Assembly (NCBI GenBank): GCA_022579005.1
Contig: MU401462.1
Coordinates: 310,001-374,000 of the forward strand
From: Poronia punctata
Lineage: Eukaryota > Ascomycota > Sordariomycetes > Xylariales > Xylariaceae
DNA length: 64,000 nt
Direction: 5' to 3'
This document shows, in pieces, positions 22,612 through 35,657 of this stretch (positions are counted from its first letter, which is position 1; the number at the start of each line of letters is the position of its first letter). The position numbers were made by a program, and so were the translations under genes. The notes beneath the pieces are model-generated. The model worked only from the letters and a program-made list of their open reading frames with translations, had not been told where the DNA came from and made no database searches.

Positions 22612-24819
22612 GGCGGCAGACTGTGTGTTGTTATTGATAACGGTCCCTAGATTGCGTAATGGCAATATCCTAGTTTGATTCGGTATCGGGGTCGGGCTAA
22701 TGTCGTGGTAGATACGGGCGTGACGAAGATCGGAATTGGACTCGGGACCCTGGGTGTTTTTCTTGTTTCTGTTCGATTTTGGTGTTAACACTGAAGCTAA
22801 TTTTCGACACAGCTTGGGCAGGAAGGGGGTTTTGGAGCGTTGGCGGGGCATTTGTAAGGTTCTTCTTTCGGTCTCTTTTGGGGTAGGCTAGGGTGGGAAA
22901 CAGTGGTGGTAGGTACCCGTTGTCACCGAGTAACAGGGTACATCGGTAGGTACAGGGAGTGTGTAAAGATAGGTGATAGCTTGGGTCTTTGTTTACAGCC
23001 AACAACACCATCAACTATGATGTTGAAGGTTTGTGTACAATGTCTGTATGTTGTCATATCTGTGCATGCGGTAGCGTAGACTACGCAGGCTATATATGAC
23101 TACTGGTACGAAAGTGTGAAGTGTGAAGTGTGTATCTTTGTATCCCGGAGCTGTGCGTCGTGGTGTGGTGGTGTGGCACGGCCCCAAGCATATCGGAGCC
23201 AGCAGACATACTAATAGGTCTCTTTAAAACATAAAAACACAATGGAAGCCAGGTCGACGCTTGTTATCCGGGAATCAAACGCAAATGCAGGTGCGGGTGC
23301 AGGTGCAGATGTACAAAATATGGAAGGAGGGGGGACAAGTGAAGTAACTTGCACCTCTTGAAAGCTAATATGATGTATGTATACCTTATGTATGTAGTAT
23401 AGAAACCTGCGTCTTACATATGTATTCTGGTCAAAGAAGCTTTGATCCCGCAAATGTAAGAACTACAGAGTTTGAGTCTAGATTGTTTGCTTGCCGAGTG
23501 CTGTCCCGAAGGTAGTCGCCCTTATGCTTCCAGATGATCGGCACTCTGTGTTAAGGTTGGATGGCTCTTTACTATACCAAGGAGTAGCTTATATTGCTAG
23601 ATAAAGCAGCGCTATTGAGGGCACTGATATAGAGGGATCTAAGTCTTGACCATGTCAAGATAAAACTTGTTCCAGTTGTAAAGCAATGACTTTGCAATTC
23701 CACGATAGGTCTTTGTCTGTTGTGTAAGTGTTGATGTAGCTATCTAGATGTTGCATCTTATCTTAGTATATATTTTTGGTAAGGTGGTACAGTCTTTCCC
23801 CCGCATCGCATTCCATACCTGCATGACAATTGAACGGTTTATTGGCTACAAGTACCTTACCAAGGTGCCTTTTGTTTGGGTTGTTGTTTATCCTACACTA
23901 CAGAATCAACAAATGCCAGGTGTGGGTATTGGATACAGTTATCTACTCGTACAAGTACGGACTAGGTTAGAGGACAGTGGACAACCTGACCTACCTAGCA
24001 ATTTAGGGTACGCTGGACAAATGCACACTTTGAGGGAAGCATTTTGGTCGGTGGGGCAACGATAAAGAATATCTACTCGTAATACACGGGCTCACAAATA
24101 TTGGAGGGCATTTGACCACTATATTAGGTCGGTAAATACCCGATAAGGGGCAAGGCACCCATCTTCTAGGCTCAACAAACCCTTAAAATACCACTAACAC
24201 TATCTCCTATTATGACGTCGATTGGCTAGATAGATTTCCTCAGGTCTTCGTCCACGGTCGTCGCAATAGTACCGTGTAGGTAGCTTTATAGTTACCTGTA
24301 ACTAGACGATTGATATCGTGGGTCAAACACTGAAGGCATCCGCCAAAATCCTATTGCCATAACCAACCAGCGACAGAGAATACGAAACTGTTGTCGACAT
24401 TGCTCCGATTTGCCCAATACAAGTTATACGTATGATTTAGGCCTGACGACACATGTACGGTATGCCGTACTACGTGTACTGAGTAGAACGCCAATACGAA
24501 GAACCAGTTTACGGACCAGCAAAATCACTTTCTGAGAGACGTTCGTGGGCTTGCAACTTCGTCTTTTCTTGTCCGTCACTTGACAGGTCACCCGTTACCT
24601 GTTTAGTCTAACCTTACGAGTAAAACGGTTTCAAGCGACTTGATTCCTGATCACTTGCCCGCCTTTTCCCACTTTGTCGGTCAAGCAAACCTTCCCCTGT
24701 AAGGGGTCTATATGTGGATATTTCTAGTGGCCGACCGCGCGAACCGATCCTGGTCTTGCTAGGCTGGCCGATTACCACTGCGCATGTTTGCGATGAACAA
24801 TGCTGGACCCCATTAAAGC
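22612..24819. other. Divergent promoter region, alp14 and nudF
   Basis: 2.2 kb between two divergently transcribed microtubule-related genes, with no supported gene. Contains a short GTGTGAAGTGTGAAGTGTG repeat near 23115, TATGTATGTA runs near 23375-23400, and GTGCGGGTGCAGGTGCAG near 23292. The low-complexity frames here do not look coding. Confidence 0.55.
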
Positions 24820-26362
24820 ATGGTCCAACTACTGACTTCGCGACAAGCCGAGGAGCTGTATGTATAGCCTTTTCTTTTCTTTACGCGAATAAATCTACCT
24901 GGACGGAGCCTCTGTTAATATGAGAGCAGACACAAGGCTATAATTGCCTATCTAGCCTCCAATGACCTCCCCGACACTGCTGCTACGTTGCGACAAGAGC
25001 TCAACCTAGGCGACACCTTCGATGACAATACGGCCAAAAAGTACGAGGGATTACTGGAGAAGAAATGGACAAGCGTCGTGAGGTTACAGAAAAAGGTACC
25101 TGCCCTTGTGTCTCTCTCTAACCGGGTTATTGCCCATAGCCTTTGGCTAATACCCTTTGCCCCTATTGCAGATTATGGACCTGGAGTCCAGGAATGCTAC
25201 TTTGCAGTCGGAGTTAGATAACGCCACCCCAACCACACTCTCCCGCCGAAATCAAGACCCTACAAGCTGGCTCCCGAGATCACCTGCTCGTCATACCCTG
25301 CAATCCCACCGCGAACCGATCACATGTGTCGCTTTCCACCCTGTCTTTTCGTCTCTGGCCTCTGGCTCTGAAGATTATACAATCAAGATTTGGGACTGGG
25401 AGCTCGGAGAGCTGGAGCGGACGATCAAGGGCCATACCAAAGCCGTCTTGGACGTTGATTTTGGCGGACCCAGGGGGGGCACTCTCTTGGCATCTTGCTC
25501 CAGCGATCTCACCATCAAACTGTGGGACCCCTCAGACGAGTACAAGAACATCAGGACTCTACCAGGACATGATCATAGCGTTAGTGCCGTCCGATTCATC
25601 CCGTCGGGTGCTGCCGGGGCCCCAAGCTCCGGGAATCTCCTTGTGTCTGCGTCGAGGGACAAAACTTTACGCATATGGGATGTATCCACCGGTTATTGTG
25701 TCAAAACCATCCGCGGGCATGCGGACTGGGTCAGGGACGTATGCCCGTCGTCTGATGGAAGGTATCTGCTGTCGACCGGAAACGACCAGACCGCGCGGCT
25801 CTGGGATGTGTCTATGGCTAATCCCGAGGCTAAGCTAATGTTGGTCGGCCACGAGCACACGGTTGAATGCTGCACACTCGCCCCTGCCTCAACCTATCAA
25901 TACTTGGCAGAACTTGCGGGCTTGAAGAAACCACCACCGGCATCGAGCGTGGCCGAGTTCATGGCAACTGGTTCAAGGGATAAGTCTATACGTATATGGG
26001 ATGCCAGAGGGAATTGTATCAAAGTCCTTAATGGACACGACAATTGGGTACGAGCCTTGGTATTCCACCCTGGGGGCAAGTACCTCCTCAGTGTCTCCGA
26101 CGACAAGACTTTGCGGTGCTGGGACTTGGCCCAAGAAGGAAAGTGCGTCAAGGTTCTTAGCGACGTTCATGGTCATTTCGTCTCATGCTTGCGTTGGGCG
26201 CCCGGCATCGTACGCGAGCCGGCTACGAACGGTACTGCTGAGGGCTCTAATGGGGCTACTAATGGCGGATCCAAACCAGGTTCTGCAGCTTCAGATGTCC
26301 AAATCAGATGCGTAATCGCAACAGGGAGCGTCGACTTGAATGTACGGATATTTGCAAATTGA
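24820..26362 (+). CDS. nudF: NudF/LIS1 dynein regulator (Pac1)
   Basis: Predicted orthologue of LIS1/NudF/Pac1, which binds cytoplasmic dynein and supports nuclear migration and spindle positioning. Exons 24820..24857, 24930..25095 and 25172..26362 (72- and 76-bp introns) give 464 residues, normal for the family. The first exon encodes [12 protein letters not shown]; the junction restores [15 protein letters not shown], the LisH dimerisation motif. A short coiled coil follows ([19 protein letters not shown]), then seven WD40 repeats from about residue 105 to the end, with signatures such as [24 protein letters not shown] and [12 protein letters not shown]. The last repeat ends [10 protein letters not shown] close to the stop. 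It is transcribed away from the neighbouring Alp14-type gene; the shared 2.2-kb intergenic region could allow co-regulation (inference). Confidence 0.96.
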
Positions 26363-27423
26363 AGAGATAGCTGTCAGATATCCTCTATCCCTCAGTATAT
26401 CCAATTCCACACAACTCATCCTGGCATGAAGGCCACAGTCACGCCAAACGATCGGCATTGCAAGCAGACATTTTGTCACTTCTGTCATGCCCCCCATGCC
26501 TTGCGATCAAGATTGAATCTAGACTCGTACGCACGACGACGTGACGTGGCATAGCGAACAGTCGGGCTGCATGTATTCTACCGCCGTATGACAGACTCAG
26601 TTCGCTATACCCAGTGGAGCAAGGACATATATTGTCATGTTCTCTTTTTTCTAATGTTGGGCTCGGCTTCAACAGTATGGTTCGAAGAAAGACGACTGCC
26701 CAGTTACGGAGGGGAAGAAGAACATGGCCAGCAATCATATCCAGGTACCCACCCATAGCCTGTTGGCATTAACTCAGCTTATCCCAACTTGAGGTTTGGT
26801 TTCTGTTCTACGTTGGCGTTCCGTTTCAACTTTCTACATGCATCGTACTTTTCACCTCACATACCATGTGACGGTGAAGCTGCGTTGCGGTAAACTGTAA
26901 TTAGACCCTTCACCTTTGAACGTGTTATACGCAATGACGGGCTTGAATCTCTGGCTCTTGGCACATGCATTACGAGAACCTACTTCTCCAACATTTCCCC
27001 TCGCAGGATGAACTACTTTTCTAGATGAAGTCGACAGGCATCTCTAATAATAACAAGACTATAATTGTATGAGGTTACCTATGTAAGATTGCAGTAGACA
27101 AGGTTATCAATACCTACCTACCTAACCTACCTAGTACCTGTCACGTTACATTGGACCCTTCCTGACCAGGGACGGAAGACATCAACCAACAGGGAGTATC
27201 ACACGTAGTGGGGGGATAAGGTGGGGGTTGGTTTGTCGTTCTGTTGATCATACTTATACCAACTTAACCTAGATCTTTGAATTAGAATAGAAGGAATACT
27301 AGATAAATCCAGATGAGTGCTTCCTCGGGCACATCTCATCTTGATCCTTTAGATCGATCTTTGTTTTGCTGTCCATAGTGAGCATGACACATGCGAGAGT
27401 AGGTAAATTGATTATTAAACACC
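26363..27423. other. Intergenic, nudF 3' side and GH20 promoter
   Basis: No supported gene. A dense run of TACCTACCTACCTAACCTACC-like sequence occurs at about 27111-27136, part of the dispersed motif family. The right end is the promoter of the secreted hexosaminidase. Confidence 0.55.
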
Positions 27424-29827
27424 ATGTACGCATGGGCTTTGTTACTTTTGCCCGGAGCCATTGCCTCGCTTCAACCTCTTCCTCCAGCGAACAGCGTCTC
27501 CCCCGGTCCAGGGGTAGGCTTCTCCCCAGATGGCGACTCGCCAACCGTCTACATCACCGATAGCCTAGCTTCGCGTCGAGACACCGGAGGTCTGACTCTG
27601 ATCCCTCCAAGTGGGCTCGAGTTCGCTCAGACGTTTGTGGACGACTTGAAAGAAGCGTCCGGAAGTGAATGGACACTCAAGGTTGGCCAGGCGCCACCAC
27701 CAGCTAATGCGACCGGAATCATTGTCTTGGAAGAGCTTGAATCCGACGGGCCGGAATATACTTACCAGAATGGGGAGTCCACGGAGGAAGCCTACGAGTT
27801 GGAAATCGGACACGGCCGTGCCGTCATCCGCGGCACCGGCGCGCGGGGCATGTGGTGGGGAACGCGGACGCTGCTACAGCAGTTGATTATTGCGAATTGG
27901 TCAACAACTTTGCCGGCTGCGCGGATCACGGATGCCCCTGCCTATGCTACGCGTGGCTTCATGCTTGACGCGGGGAGGAAGTGGTACGCGCCGTCGTTTC
28001 TAAAGGAGCTCTGCACCTACGCGTCTTTCTTCAAGATGTCCGAGTTTCAGTACCACACGAGCGATAACTACCCCCTGAACCGCGGCCATAACGATACGTG
28101 GGATGAGGTCTACGCGCAGTTCTCCCTGAGACCGGAGAGCGAGGATCTTCAGGGCCTGGTGCAGCGCGAGAATCAAACGCTGACTCGGGCCGATTTCGAA
28201 GATTTGCAACAACACTGTGCTGCTAGGGGCATAACGGTTGTGCCGGAAATAGAGGCGCCTGGCCATTGTCTTTTTCTTACTAAGTGGAAGCCCGAGTTGG
28301 CACTCGCCAAAAAGGATCTACTTAACCTCACTCACCCTGAAGTAGGTGTTTACCCCTCGGCTTGTAGCTCACCCATCTCCTTTCCTGTTGGAGTAGTTAC
28401 AACAGAAATGTATTTGCTGACCGACTATTCGCAGAGTATTCCCACAGTGAAGAGAATATGGGAAGAATTCCTCCCCTGGTTCCAAAGCAAGGAGGTGCAT
28501 ATCGGGGCTGACGAGTATGATGCTACGCTTGCTGACGACTACATATCCTTTGTAAACACAATGTCGACTTTCATCCACGAGACATCTGGGAAGAGAGTCA
28601 GGATATGGGGAACCGAGGAACCCTCCCAGAACCTGACAATCGACGATGCTGTCATCATCCAGCACTGGCAGTATGGCCAGTCGGATCCGGTGCAACTCCT
28701 TACCGACGGCTACGAAATGATTAACTCGGAGGATTGGTGGGCTTATATGAGTATCAAGAATGATCACATGCCTATCCTTCCAGCACCTTACCCTCAGTTC
28801 TTCAACGAAACACGCGTTATGGATTTCGGAGATGTCACTGGGTGGCAGTGGGAACCGTCACTCTTCAACCCCTTCAATCTGACAGAGCAAGTGCCTCCAA
28901 CCGCCAAGGAGAACAAAGGAGCTATCCTGGCGGCCTGGAATGATAACGGGCCAGATGCCTCGACCCAGCTAGAGGCATACTATGCCATGCGCCGGGGCAT
29001 CCCGCTCGTAGCAGCTAGGGCCTGGAGTGGAAAGCGAGGGCCGTCCGTCAAGCGCGAGAAGAAACAGGATTCTATCGCTTTCTTATCGACTCGGGCACCA
29101 GGACAGAATCTTGATAGGAGACTGGACACTATCAAGCCTAACCACGCAGGTGAGCTGCTCTCGTGGTCTCGTAAGAATAGAGCCGACGACAAGACTGTGC
29201 AGTTGGGCTATGGTAGCAAGGGGATGGACTACACATTGTCCTTAACGGCCACGGGCCCCTTCACTCTCTCGTCGCCAGATGTAACCCTGAGCCTCTCTGC
29301 TTCTGGCGTTCTCGCGTTTAATGCTGATGGTTATGAATACCCGTTGCGCTCTGTCTCCGAGAAGGACGGGTTCGATATTGGGCTTCCGGGCCGTATATGG
29401 GCCAACGAAACCACCGTAAGTCTGACACCTTACCTCTATCTCTCTTCCCCTCCATAAGTCAGGACATGCCCCGTTCTAGTTCCGGTTTCCCAATGGCAAT
29501 GGCCCCTTTTCCAGCTAAACAGTAGGAAAGAATTACTACTAACAACCATCACTATAGTCGTCACACGAACTAGTACCAATCCCGTCACCCGCTGACATTA
29601 CCATAACGGGCGACATGATAGGCGGCAGCCGTGTCTGGATTAACGGGATATTCAAGGGCCGGTTTGAGGTGTTTGTGTTCGGAGGGAAGAACACACTCTT
29701 TAGCTGGAGCCAGATGGCCTTTGTTGCCCCCTTGGATACACTCGAAGGGGGTGTACAGAAGCTAGTTCTGAAGGATGGTATACACCCTCCAAAGAAGGGC
29801 TGCAAGTCATCAAAGGTCGCTGTTTAA
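27424..29827 (+). CDS. Secreted beta-N-acetylhexosaminidase, GH20
   Basis: Predicted extracellular enzyme removing terminal N-acetylglucosamine from chitin oligomers or glycans. Exons 27424..28341, 28435..29415 and 29558..29827 give 722 residues. A signal peptide is visible (MYAWALLLLPGAIAS). The N-terminal GH20b-like region (about 60-170) is followed by the catalytic barrel beginning YATRGFMLDAGRKW. The catalytic Asp-Glu pair sits in HIGADEYD (residues about 332-333 of the spliced protein), with several Asn-x-Ser/Thr sites. The first intron (93 bp, gtaggt...gcag) has no in-frame stop, so an unspliced reading adds 31 residues inside the barrel, but the spliced reading (THPE-SIPTVKRIWEEF) matches the family better. 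The C-terminus has a jelly-roll-like beta region and is longer than in minimal GH20 enzymes. Confidence 0.93.
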
Positions 29828-31646
29828 AGACATATCATCATATTCTGGGAGCGGCAAGCGCTGTGAGGTGAGTCGTTAGTAATCAATCAGAATTCGGGTA
29901 TCATATCAGGGCGCAACAATTATCTGGCAGTTCAGAAGCCTGGGGAGATGATCGCGTGAACTACCTACCTAGGTAATCATACCTGCCACGCTTACAGGTA
30001 TAGGTAAGTAGGCATGGTAAGACTCTAGCATGGTAAGACTCTAGCATGGTAAGACTCTAGCATGGTAAGACTCTAGCATGGTAAGACTCTAGCATGGTAA
30101 GACTCTAGTATAGTAAAACTCTAGCATGGAGAAGAGGATGTTATCTATGTTGGCAGCTCATCTATCATACTTGTACTGCTTGATAGCTGATCTGGGAATA
30201 CTGGTGACTTTTAGGACACGACATGAGATTTGGCATATATCCACATACCTATGTACATACTTGTAGGTAAAGAGGTATGTAGGTTAAGTACCTAGGTTAT
30301 ATATCTTAACTGGTTGTTTGTTGCACATACCTTGGCAAGAACAACCTGCTGGTCTTACCTACCTACGTGTACAAGATACCCAAAATTGAGCAATCTTGAC
30401 AATGTCTGCCTACCCCTGAGAACAATGTACTGTCGCATGCTCCTCAATAATAGCAACTGCAATGTCAAACCTGTTGTGCCAGGCTTTCACAACCCATTGT
30501 TAGGTATCTGTGCCTAGCCATTCACCTAGGATCACTCAATACCTTACCTGTGATAACCCTGTATCGCCAATGTACCAAGCTATGTACATAGCGTGGCATG
30601 TTAGCGCTGTTAAGGGGACATGGGCGCCACATGGTAGGTACGCCAAGGGCCATTTAGCGGTCTGGGTGTCTTCTCATCTTTGGTGATGCTGTTACCTGTT
30701 TGTGTCTGCACCAGCATATGCTCTTGTAACAGCCCTTGTCTTTGGATACCTACAGCTATCTGCCACAATTCCTCTGTTATCTCCAGAGTGTGTGAAAACC
30801 TTGTTAACTACCTATCTATTAACAAAACGTTTGTGACTTCAAAACTCCAAACATAGGTGCTCAACAGACATATGTGTATGTTTCTACCTTCTTGGTCCCA
30901 TCAGGTTGATCACCATTATATCTAACCTAACCTAGTCAGATTTGACTCCACAGGTTCTTTCGGTATGTCATATGTGGTGCGTGTTGGTACTTGCTAGGTA
31001 TTCTCCGTTCATTGTTAGGAACAATACCTGAATAAGCAACGACCCACGACATAATCCAATAAGCCCCCTTCGTTCGCTGCCCGACCACATGCTGGTCGAC
31101 ATCATCCACATAACTCGGTTCTCAACCTAACCTACTATTACCTTCCATTCTTTCTGCAAACCCACAATCAACTTAATTCGCTACTTTGTCAACCTATAGT
31201 GCAGTTTCCCAGCAGATATAGTTAGCGAACCTTAATCCACCATCAGTACGTGTATGCCATCCTCGGCCAGCTTCGAGCCAATACAGTACAAAGCCGGGTA
31301 TTACGTTCCCATTGGTATTCAGGCACTAGCATTCGCCGACCCAGCCCACGCATCCCACGCAACCCACTCAGGTGAGAGGGGCAAGGTGAACTCGAAGACC
31401 GAGAGCTTACAACAAGATTCCCAAGAAGACTACAGAGATACCATATATACCTTCACGCCTTAATTGGCATCGATAACAACAATTGCGACAATCAAAGGGA
31501 CAAACCCCTCGTATGCTGCCGGCCAGACATCGTCGCGTCCTTCTTGAACGACTCTCCTAGGCTCCCCCTTCCCATACTACCACATATCTCGGGTACGCCG
31601 TGGCATCGCCTCACCGGTGCGCCCACCTGTTATCAACAGTGTCATA
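29828..31646. other. Intergenic with minisatellite
   Basis: No supported gene. Holds a 16-bp minisatellite (30012-30132), flanking TACCTAGGTA-type motifs (29964-30010, 30246-30300), and the promoter of the SAPS-domain gene, where the sequence turns to CAAC/CCAC-rich leader-like DNA from about 31140. Confidence 0.6.
30012..30132. repeat. 16-bp minisatellite, about seven copies
   Basis: Unit GCATGGTAAGACTCTA. Six consecutive perfect copies run from 30012 to 30107, followed by one copy with three changes (30108-30123) and a truncated start of another. The unit contains no obvious gene signal. The perfect identity of six copies suggests recent expansion; length variation between strains is expected. 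Confidence 0.95.
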
Positions 31647-34600
31647 ATGTTCTGGAGATTTGGCGGCTACGCCAACATCTCCACCATCGATACCATTCTT
31701 GATAAGACCGACTTCCAACTTGAAGATTTGCTAGACGAGAGCGACTTGATACAGGAGTTGAAACAGCATAACTCCAAGCTTCTTGAGTATCTACGTCAAG
31801 AAAAGGTGCTTGCCAATCTTCTCGACTATGTCGTCGCTCCGAAGCATGAGCCCGTAGAAAGCCCGGAAGATGACACTCAAGAGGAGGATGTCAGTAAGAA
31901 GGGCAGGTCCCTAGGGTTGCCTTTCGGCCGACCCCGCTCCTCTTCGAGGACCACGAGCGACGGCAATAGCGGCGAAGAAGACGAAGCTGAGAAGAAACGC
32001 AACCGTTACGCCTATGTCGCGGCTGAGGTTCTGTCGTCTGATAACTGGTCCATCCACGAGGCGCTGATGGATAACCGGCAGCTACTTAGCAACTTCTGGT
32101 TGTTCTTGAAGCGTCCTGCCCCGCTCGATCCACTGCAAGCCAGTTATTTCACCAAAGTTAATGAGTCCCTTTTTGACAAGAAGACCAATGATATGGTCGA
32201 TCTACTCAAGTCTCTGGATGATGCTGTCTCGGACATGCTGCGTCACGTTGACTGTCCCATGATTATGGATCTTTTACTCAAAATCATCAGCTTAGAGAGG
32301 ACCGACGACGGACAGGGAATAGTTGAGGTATGGTGTTTTTCTCCTTGCAATCTGTGTTACTATGCCTATCACAATGCCTTTGTTGCTGACATTTGCCTGG
32401 TGGCTTTCTGTAGTGGCTTTATACGAAGGATGTTATCCCTACACTTCTCTCGTTCCTCGGGCCGGAACATAGTTGGGCCACCCAGACCGCAGCAGGAGAT
32501 TTTATCAAGGCCATCATTACCGTCTCTGCCAATGCTTCGCAAAACGAGCAAGCTTGCATAGGCCCCAATGAACTTACCCGCCAGCTTGTTTCTAAGCCCT
32601 GCGTAGAAACGATCATCAATTATATGCTGGGTGGCGGGAACCCTCTAACCGTCGGCGTCGGCATTATCATAGAAGTAATCCGAAAGAACAACTCAGACTA
32701 TGACCCTGACGTTGGTGTAGACGCAGCCGGCCAACCGTCCAGCCGCGACCCGATCTACCTCGGAACGCTTCTACGTTTATTTGCCACGCGCGTCCCCGAC
32801 TTCATGTCTCTAATTCTCAATGCGCCGGCACAAAAGCAAAGGCTAAACTCCACCTTTGGAGACAAGATCGAGCCTCTGGGCTTTGACCGTTTCAAGACCT
32901 GCGAACTTATGGCCGAGTTGCTGCATTGTAGCAACATGGCACTCCTCAACGAGGTTGGTTCGGAACAGCTCATTGCACAGCGGGACGAAGACCGCCGCCG
33001 TCTACGTCTCGACGGATGTCTCAACACTGCACGGGTCGAAGAGACGCAGTCTTCTGAGGATCTCACTATGCGTTCTCGCCTGTCTTCACCTGACGACAAC
33101 CGTCGGCTGGAGGTCACGAACGCATCCGACGACGATGGGTTCGAAGAGGTGGCGCCATCCGGAGAGATGACTGAAGATACTTCACACGAGTTCGTCAAGG
33201 CCGAAGACGAGATACCTGCTATTGGTTTTGCATCCTTCGACAAGGAAGACGACGAATTTGTAGATGAGCCTCTTAGTTCACCGCGGCTTAATGTCCAGGA
33301 TGCAAACCCGGATGAGCCTCATTTTGAAATCCCCGAGCTTGTTGTCGCGCCTTTGTCACCGAAGAAAATAGCCAAGAAGGATCCAGAATTGCCGCCCGCC
33401 GGCACGGAGAAAAGCGGCACACCCGGAGTAGCCGAAGAATCCACCACGAGCGCTATCACGAGTACCGTTACAGGTACAACCCAAAGTCAAGAAAACACTC
33501 CATCCTCCCGCGACGACGTCCGGACAAGCGTTACTGAAATCACGCCTGAAGAGATTACAGTCAAGACACCCATTGCCTCGGTAGAGGATGGATCAAAGGG
33601 GGATAAAGACGCCAAAGGCGATACAGAGCCTAAATCCAAGCCCCAAAAGACAGAAGTACCTAGCAACGTCCAAAACCCTTCTATTAACCAGGCGGTATCT
33701 GCCATTCCGTCAACTCAAGACGAGCAGAATCCTAGCAACACAACAGTTTCAGCCTCAACACCTGAAACAGCCCCAGATCAGTCTGGTCCAGTTGTGGGCG
33801 ATTTCTTGAAGATGCAGTTCGTGGAGAATAATGTTGTCCCAACTATACTAGTAATGTCCCCATACTTTTGTTTCCTTTCTTGCCAAAAAAAGAACTATTG
33901 TCTAACTAGGTGTCCAGTCCTTCTTCTTTCGATACCCGTGGAATAACTTCCTCCACAATGTTGTCTACGATATCGTGCAGCAAGTTTTTAACGGTCCCAT
34001 GGACCGTAGCTTTAACCCCAACCTTGCTATCTCTCTATTCGAAGCTGCTGATGTAACAAACGCCATCATCAATGGCCAAAATGCTAGCGAAAAGTCACAG
34101 GCGCAGAGTAAGACCCGGATGGGATTTATGGGACATTTAACCTTGATCGCGGAAGAAGTTGTGAAGTTCACAGAACGCAACCCCCCTGAAATTTTATCCG
34201 AGGCGGTCCTAGAGCGAGTTATGAGCCCAGACTGGGTCAACTACGTGGAAGGCGCCCTGGCCGAGACACGGGAGAGGGATAACGCGATCCTGGGTGGCGT
34301 CAGACCCGAAGTTGCTATGAGTACTAGGGCGCAGTTGGGTGGCGGCAGCCTCGGAGGGATGGGACCCTCTAGCCTTGGCCTCGGTGGTCAAAATAGTGGT
34401 TCGAATGCCCTTGCTGAAGCCGGCCTTAATGGTGGCGGCAATATGGACATCCCTGATCATGGCAGCAGCAGCAGCCTTGGGCCTTTCAGCATAAGCTCGG
34501 GCCTCCTGTCCGGGTCTGGCTTTGGAAGTTCCAGCGACGAGGACGAGGATGAAACAGAGGAAAATGAAGAGGACGTGAGCAATGAGGTTAGTGACGCCCT

Positions 34601-35657
34601 TTTCGGTCGATTCCGGATTACCTAGTGGCATGTATCCTGGCTGTGATTCCTGTTTTATCCCCTTTTTGAGTTATGGGAACATGTTTTAGGTCAAGCGCGT
34701 GGGATGAGAGGGTGCTAGCTAGGGATAAATTTATATTCCTACTTTGCACCTCCCCTACGTGTTTGAATGACTTCACCCTGGCTGTCTGCTGCCAGGCTGG
34801 GTTATTTTAACGCCTATGAACTGTGTGACTAGTGGCTTCCTAAGCTGCCTCTTCGTGCTACCTGCATTGTCAGTGTACCATTCTTCAGCTCACTAATACT
34901 CGTCTAGTTTCGTGCATATACAGATCCGCTAAACGGCTCAACTTCGTCTATGAACCCCCCTTCGATTCCGCCCCCTCCACCACCGCCGCCGCCGTTGAAC
35001 ATCCCGCCTTCTCGTGCTCGGCTACAACTAGCCGCACGGTTGGCAATGCATCAAAAGAACAATGCCGCTGCTTCAGCCCAATCCACCAGTGAAAACGGCG
35101 GCGAACGGGATGATACAAGGCAAGGCCAAGCGATGGGCGGCGGCCTCCGCAATCCATTTGAAGATGATGGTGATGATGATATAGACGACGATAGCGATGA
35201 CGGCCTCGGTGGTCCTGCCGACGATTCAAACGATTGGGTAGCAAGGAGCTCACGGGGAGGTTGGTGGCGCAGTACGTTACGCAGGGCGCCGGAGAGGTTT
35301 GGGGATGGCCGCGACGACTCTGACTCGGACCGAGATGACCAAGGCGAAGGGGAAGAAGAAGAAGACGACGAGTTTGGCGATTTCGCCATGCCTGAGACGG
35401 ACAAGGACAACGCTCAGAGCGGGACCGGTGTCATCGTCAAACCCCTTCCCGTCCACCCTCCACCCCATAACCCCAAGAGCTCCCCGTTCACGAGTCTATG
35501 GCCTTTTGGCTCTAAAGAGAAGCCGAAGGGAGATGAACCTGTGGTAGAGACAGCGGGTGAAGTGACTGAGGAGCGTGATGAGAGGATCAAAACGACACAT
35601 GAAGCTGCTCGTAGAACGAGCATTGAAGATCCTGACGATGACGAGGTGGTTGTCTAG
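31647..35657 (+). CDS. SAPS-domain phosphatase regulatory subunit (Sit4-associated)
   Basis: Predicted SAPS-family protein binding a Sit4/PP6-type phosphatase and affecting cell-cycle and stress signalling. Exons 31647..32327, 32414..33850 and 33918 onwards are in phase with 86- and 67-bp introns. The N-terminus MFWRFGGYANISTIDTIL and blocks such as YVAAEVLSSDNWSI and EWLYTKDVIPTLLSFLG are typical. An acidic/Ser/Thr-rich insert (residues about 420-660) interrupts the domain, which resumes at FFRYPWNNFLHNVVYDIVQ. The third exon can stop at 34625. A second model splices at 34605 (g|gtcgat) over 318 bp to 34924..35657. This adds a tail with PPPPPPPPPLNIPPSRARLQLAARLA and acidic NPFEDD/DEFGDF motifs, which I associate with fungal members, and gives 1179 residues. 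The frame fits exactly, so I prefer the longer model, but the donor is weak and the segment could be a separate gene starting at 34950. Confidence 0.85.

Noticed and set aside
30012..30132. CRISPR-like array
   Set aside because: The unit is a contiguous 16-bp tandem repeat with no spacers, in a fungal genome.
34950..35657. Independent small gene with polyproline start
   Set aside because: Considered, but its frame joins the SAPS gene and its motifs resemble the C-terminus of fungal SAPS proteins; kept as an alternative in that entry.
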